Part shown: positions 62,834 to 64,000 of the stretch, piece after piece
Layout: each line of letters opens with the position of its first letter
How positions within the stretch are numbered: position 1 is the first letter of the stretch
Assembly: GCF_002105535.1 (NCBI RefSeq)
Contig: NZ_CP015848.1
Location: 4,477,693 to 4,541,692, forward strand
DNA from: Magnetospirillum sp. ME-1
GTDB taxonomy: Bacteria; Pseudomonadota; Alphaproteobacteria; Rhodospirillales; Magnetospirillaceae
Direction: 5' to 3'
Length of the DNA stretch: 64,000 nt
Position numbers and translations under genes: made by a program
Notes under the pieces: model-generated
The model's database searches: none
Told to the model about the DNA's origin: nothing
Seen by the model: only the letters and a program-made list of their open reading frames with translations

Positions 62834-64000
62834 CTATATCAACTCCATATTTAATAAGAATTGATCGGCAGGCACCGGATGACCAAGCAGAAATCCTTGT
62901 AATATTTCACAGCCACAATCTATCAGAAACTCACGCTGAAACCCATTTTCAACACCCTCTGCTATTACCTCGAGATCGAGGGCATGAGCCATTTGAATGA
63001 TAGATGAAATTAACGCATTACCCTTGCCTTTATCAGATATTTCAGACGTAAACGACTTATCGATCTTAAGTGTAGTAAACGGAAATTTGCGGAGATATCC
63101 AAGTGCAGAATACCCAGTTCCAAAGTCATCAATCGAAAGGCGGATACCCATTCCTCTCGCCACTTCCATGAATGCAATCGCAGCATGACTATCCGCAACA
63201 AGAGTTCGTTCAGTTAGCTCGATCTCAAGCAACTCAGCAGGGAAGCCCGTCGCCTCAAGAATTTTCTCAATGGTTTCAATGAAGCCCATATCATTACACT
63301 GCAAAGCCGATATATTTACCGCAACCCTAAAAGCAGCACCATAATTCAAACGCCAATACGCCGCATCCTTGCATGCGGAAAGCAATATGGAGCTTCCGAT
63401 TTGCTTAATCAGGCCATTTTCCTCTGCCAATGGAATAAATTTTTCCGGAGAAATGTAACGGCCACCATGAGATTGCCAACGAGCAAGTGCCTCAGCACCA
63501 ACAAGGCGGCCAGTTTTTGCATCGATAAGAGGCTGGTAAAACACTTTAATTAAGTCTTCCGTTACCGCAGAATGAAGCTCGCTATCTAAAGCCTGTCGCT
63601 CGCGAGCTTGCTTGTCCATTTCAGGCATAAACAGCCGATATCCGCTAGATGACTTATTTTTAGCGTTCATCAGTGCTGAGTGTGCGTTTCGCAGCAAATC
63701 AAAAGGGTCAGTTCCGTCAATTGGTGAAAATGACATTCCAATTGACGATGATAAAAAAATTTTGTCACCACAAACATTGAACGGCTGAGATAGTGCCTCC
63801 GTTAATCTTTTTGCAATAGACTCAGCAATTGATGGGGTCGAGATTCCTTGTAAAATTACAAGGAATTCAGTTCCGCCGATTCGAGAGGCCGTATTCAGAT
63901 CGCTTAGAACTATTTCAGAGATTCGTTCAGCAGCTTGCTTTAAAATTAAATCGCCACCTTTGTGGCCATGGATATGATTTGCCCGAGAAAGCCCGTCAAG
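62834..64000 (-). CDS. GGDEF-EAL protein, C-terminal part (N-terminus beyond window)
   Basis: The frame is open from the right edge, so the start lies outside. The first residues belong to a GGDEF domain whose signature reads GGTEF, which may weaken cyclase activity. A complete EAL domain follows: GAEALARW, VNISAL, IELTERTLV, IDDFGTGYSA, LKIDKSFTSE, AEGVEN and LQGFLLGHP are all intact. A c-di-GMP phosphodiesterase is likely. It is AT-rich like the island. Confidence 0.9.
   Translation of the reverse strand, partial: LDGLSRANHIHGHKGGDLILKQAAERISEIVLSDLNTASRIGGTEFLVILQGISTPSIAESIAKRLTEALSQPFNVCGDKIFLSSSIGMSFSPIDGTDPFDLLRNAHSALMNAKNKSSSGYRLFMPEMDKQARERQALDSELHSAVTEDLIKVFYQPLIDAKTGRLVGAEALARWQSHGGRYISPEKFIPLAEENGLIKQIGSSILLSACKDAAYWRLNYGAAFRVAVNISALQCNDMGFIETIEKILEATGFPAELLEIELTERTLVADSHAAIAFMEVARGMGIRLSIDDFGTGYSALGYLRKFPFTTLKIDKSFTSEISDKGKGNALISSIIQMAHALDLEVIAEGVENGFQREFLIDCGCEILQGFLLGHPVPADQFLLNMELI

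Larger units (their letters stand above)
46558..64000. mobile_element. Integrated genomic island, left end at the hypX 3' end
   Basis: GC content falls abruptly inside the last codons of hypX and stays low with few GC-rich patches. An integrase gene is 184 bp away. The hypX terminal sequence (about 46558-46627) is a likely attL. No matching attR was found within the window, so the right end lies beyond 64,000 or has decayed. Cargo is mosaic, with a second decayed integrase at 52.6 kb. The exact ends are inferred. Confidence 0.7.

Overview
The window looks like chromosome from an alphaproteobacterium of the Rhodospirillales, most probably Magnetospirillum or a close relative. This is inferred from the gene set and codon use; no 16S or other marker gene is present. 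Positions 1 to about 46,550 are uniformly GC-rich core-like DNA. From about 46,557 to the right edge the base composition drops sharply and most genes are unfamiliar, which marks an integrated accessory island that runs beyond the window.

Left part (1-31 kb). A c-di-GMP EAL protein is cut by the left edge. It is followed by a LivK-type binding protein, a DUF326-like Cys-rich four-helix protein, an MFS transporter, a GlcD-type FAD oxidase and a DUF2189-like membrane protein. A MarR regulator precedes an atypical thiolase and a fused enoyl-CoA hydratase/3-hydroxyacyl-CoA dehydrogenase. On the minus strand lies a five-gene operon matching phenylglyoxylate:NAD+ oxidoreductase (padEFGHI order, 16,099 down to 11,379). 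Beyond it is a complete branched-chain/aromatic acid ABC importer (livKHMGF, 21,107 down to 16,566). Together they suggest uptake and oxidative decarboxylation of an aromatic 2-oxoacid to its CoA thioester, with a beta-oxidation-like pair nearby. Then come a PAS-EAL protein, an amidase, a glutathione-reductase/radical-SAM operon, another MFS transporter, a bile-acid-symporter-like carrier, an FtsB-like protein and a CaiB-type CoA-transferase.

Hydrogenase block (32.4-46.6 kb). A near-perfect sigma-54 promoter precedes a long operon. It holds the structural genes hybO-hybA-hybB-hybC and the protease hybD, then maturation genes: a hypC paralogue, hupK-like, hypA, hypB, a truncated hypF, hypC, hypD, hypE and hypX. 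It encodes a membrane-bound, TAT-exported uptake [NiFe] hydrogenase of the Hyd-2 type plus its maturation machinery. Oddities are a HypF that keeps only the Kae1-like domain, a DUF4160/DUF2442 pair inserted between hypD and hypE, a palindromic repeat upstream of the second hypC, and a terminator-like hairpin between hybC and hybD.

Island (about 46.56-64 kb). The AT-rich sequence starts inside the last codons of hypX and is followed by phased direct repeats and a tyrosine integrase, so the hypX 3' end is the likely integration site. Cargo includes a GIY-YIG/T5orf172-like protein, a coiled-coil protein, a D12-class adenine methyltransferase, a decayed second integrase, an HC-X5-R phosphatase, a HEPN-like protein overlapping a Rossmann-like partner, a frameshifted phospholipase-D-type nuclease, a response regulator-PAS-GGDEF operon, a PAS protein and a GGDEF(GGTEF)-EAL protein cut by the right edge. 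Several 8-12 bp G or C tracts, an operator-like repeat array (54.87-54.94 kb) and imperfect hairpin repeats (54.66-54.84 kb) lie in its intergenic DNA. No rRNA, tRNA or CRISPR array was recognised.
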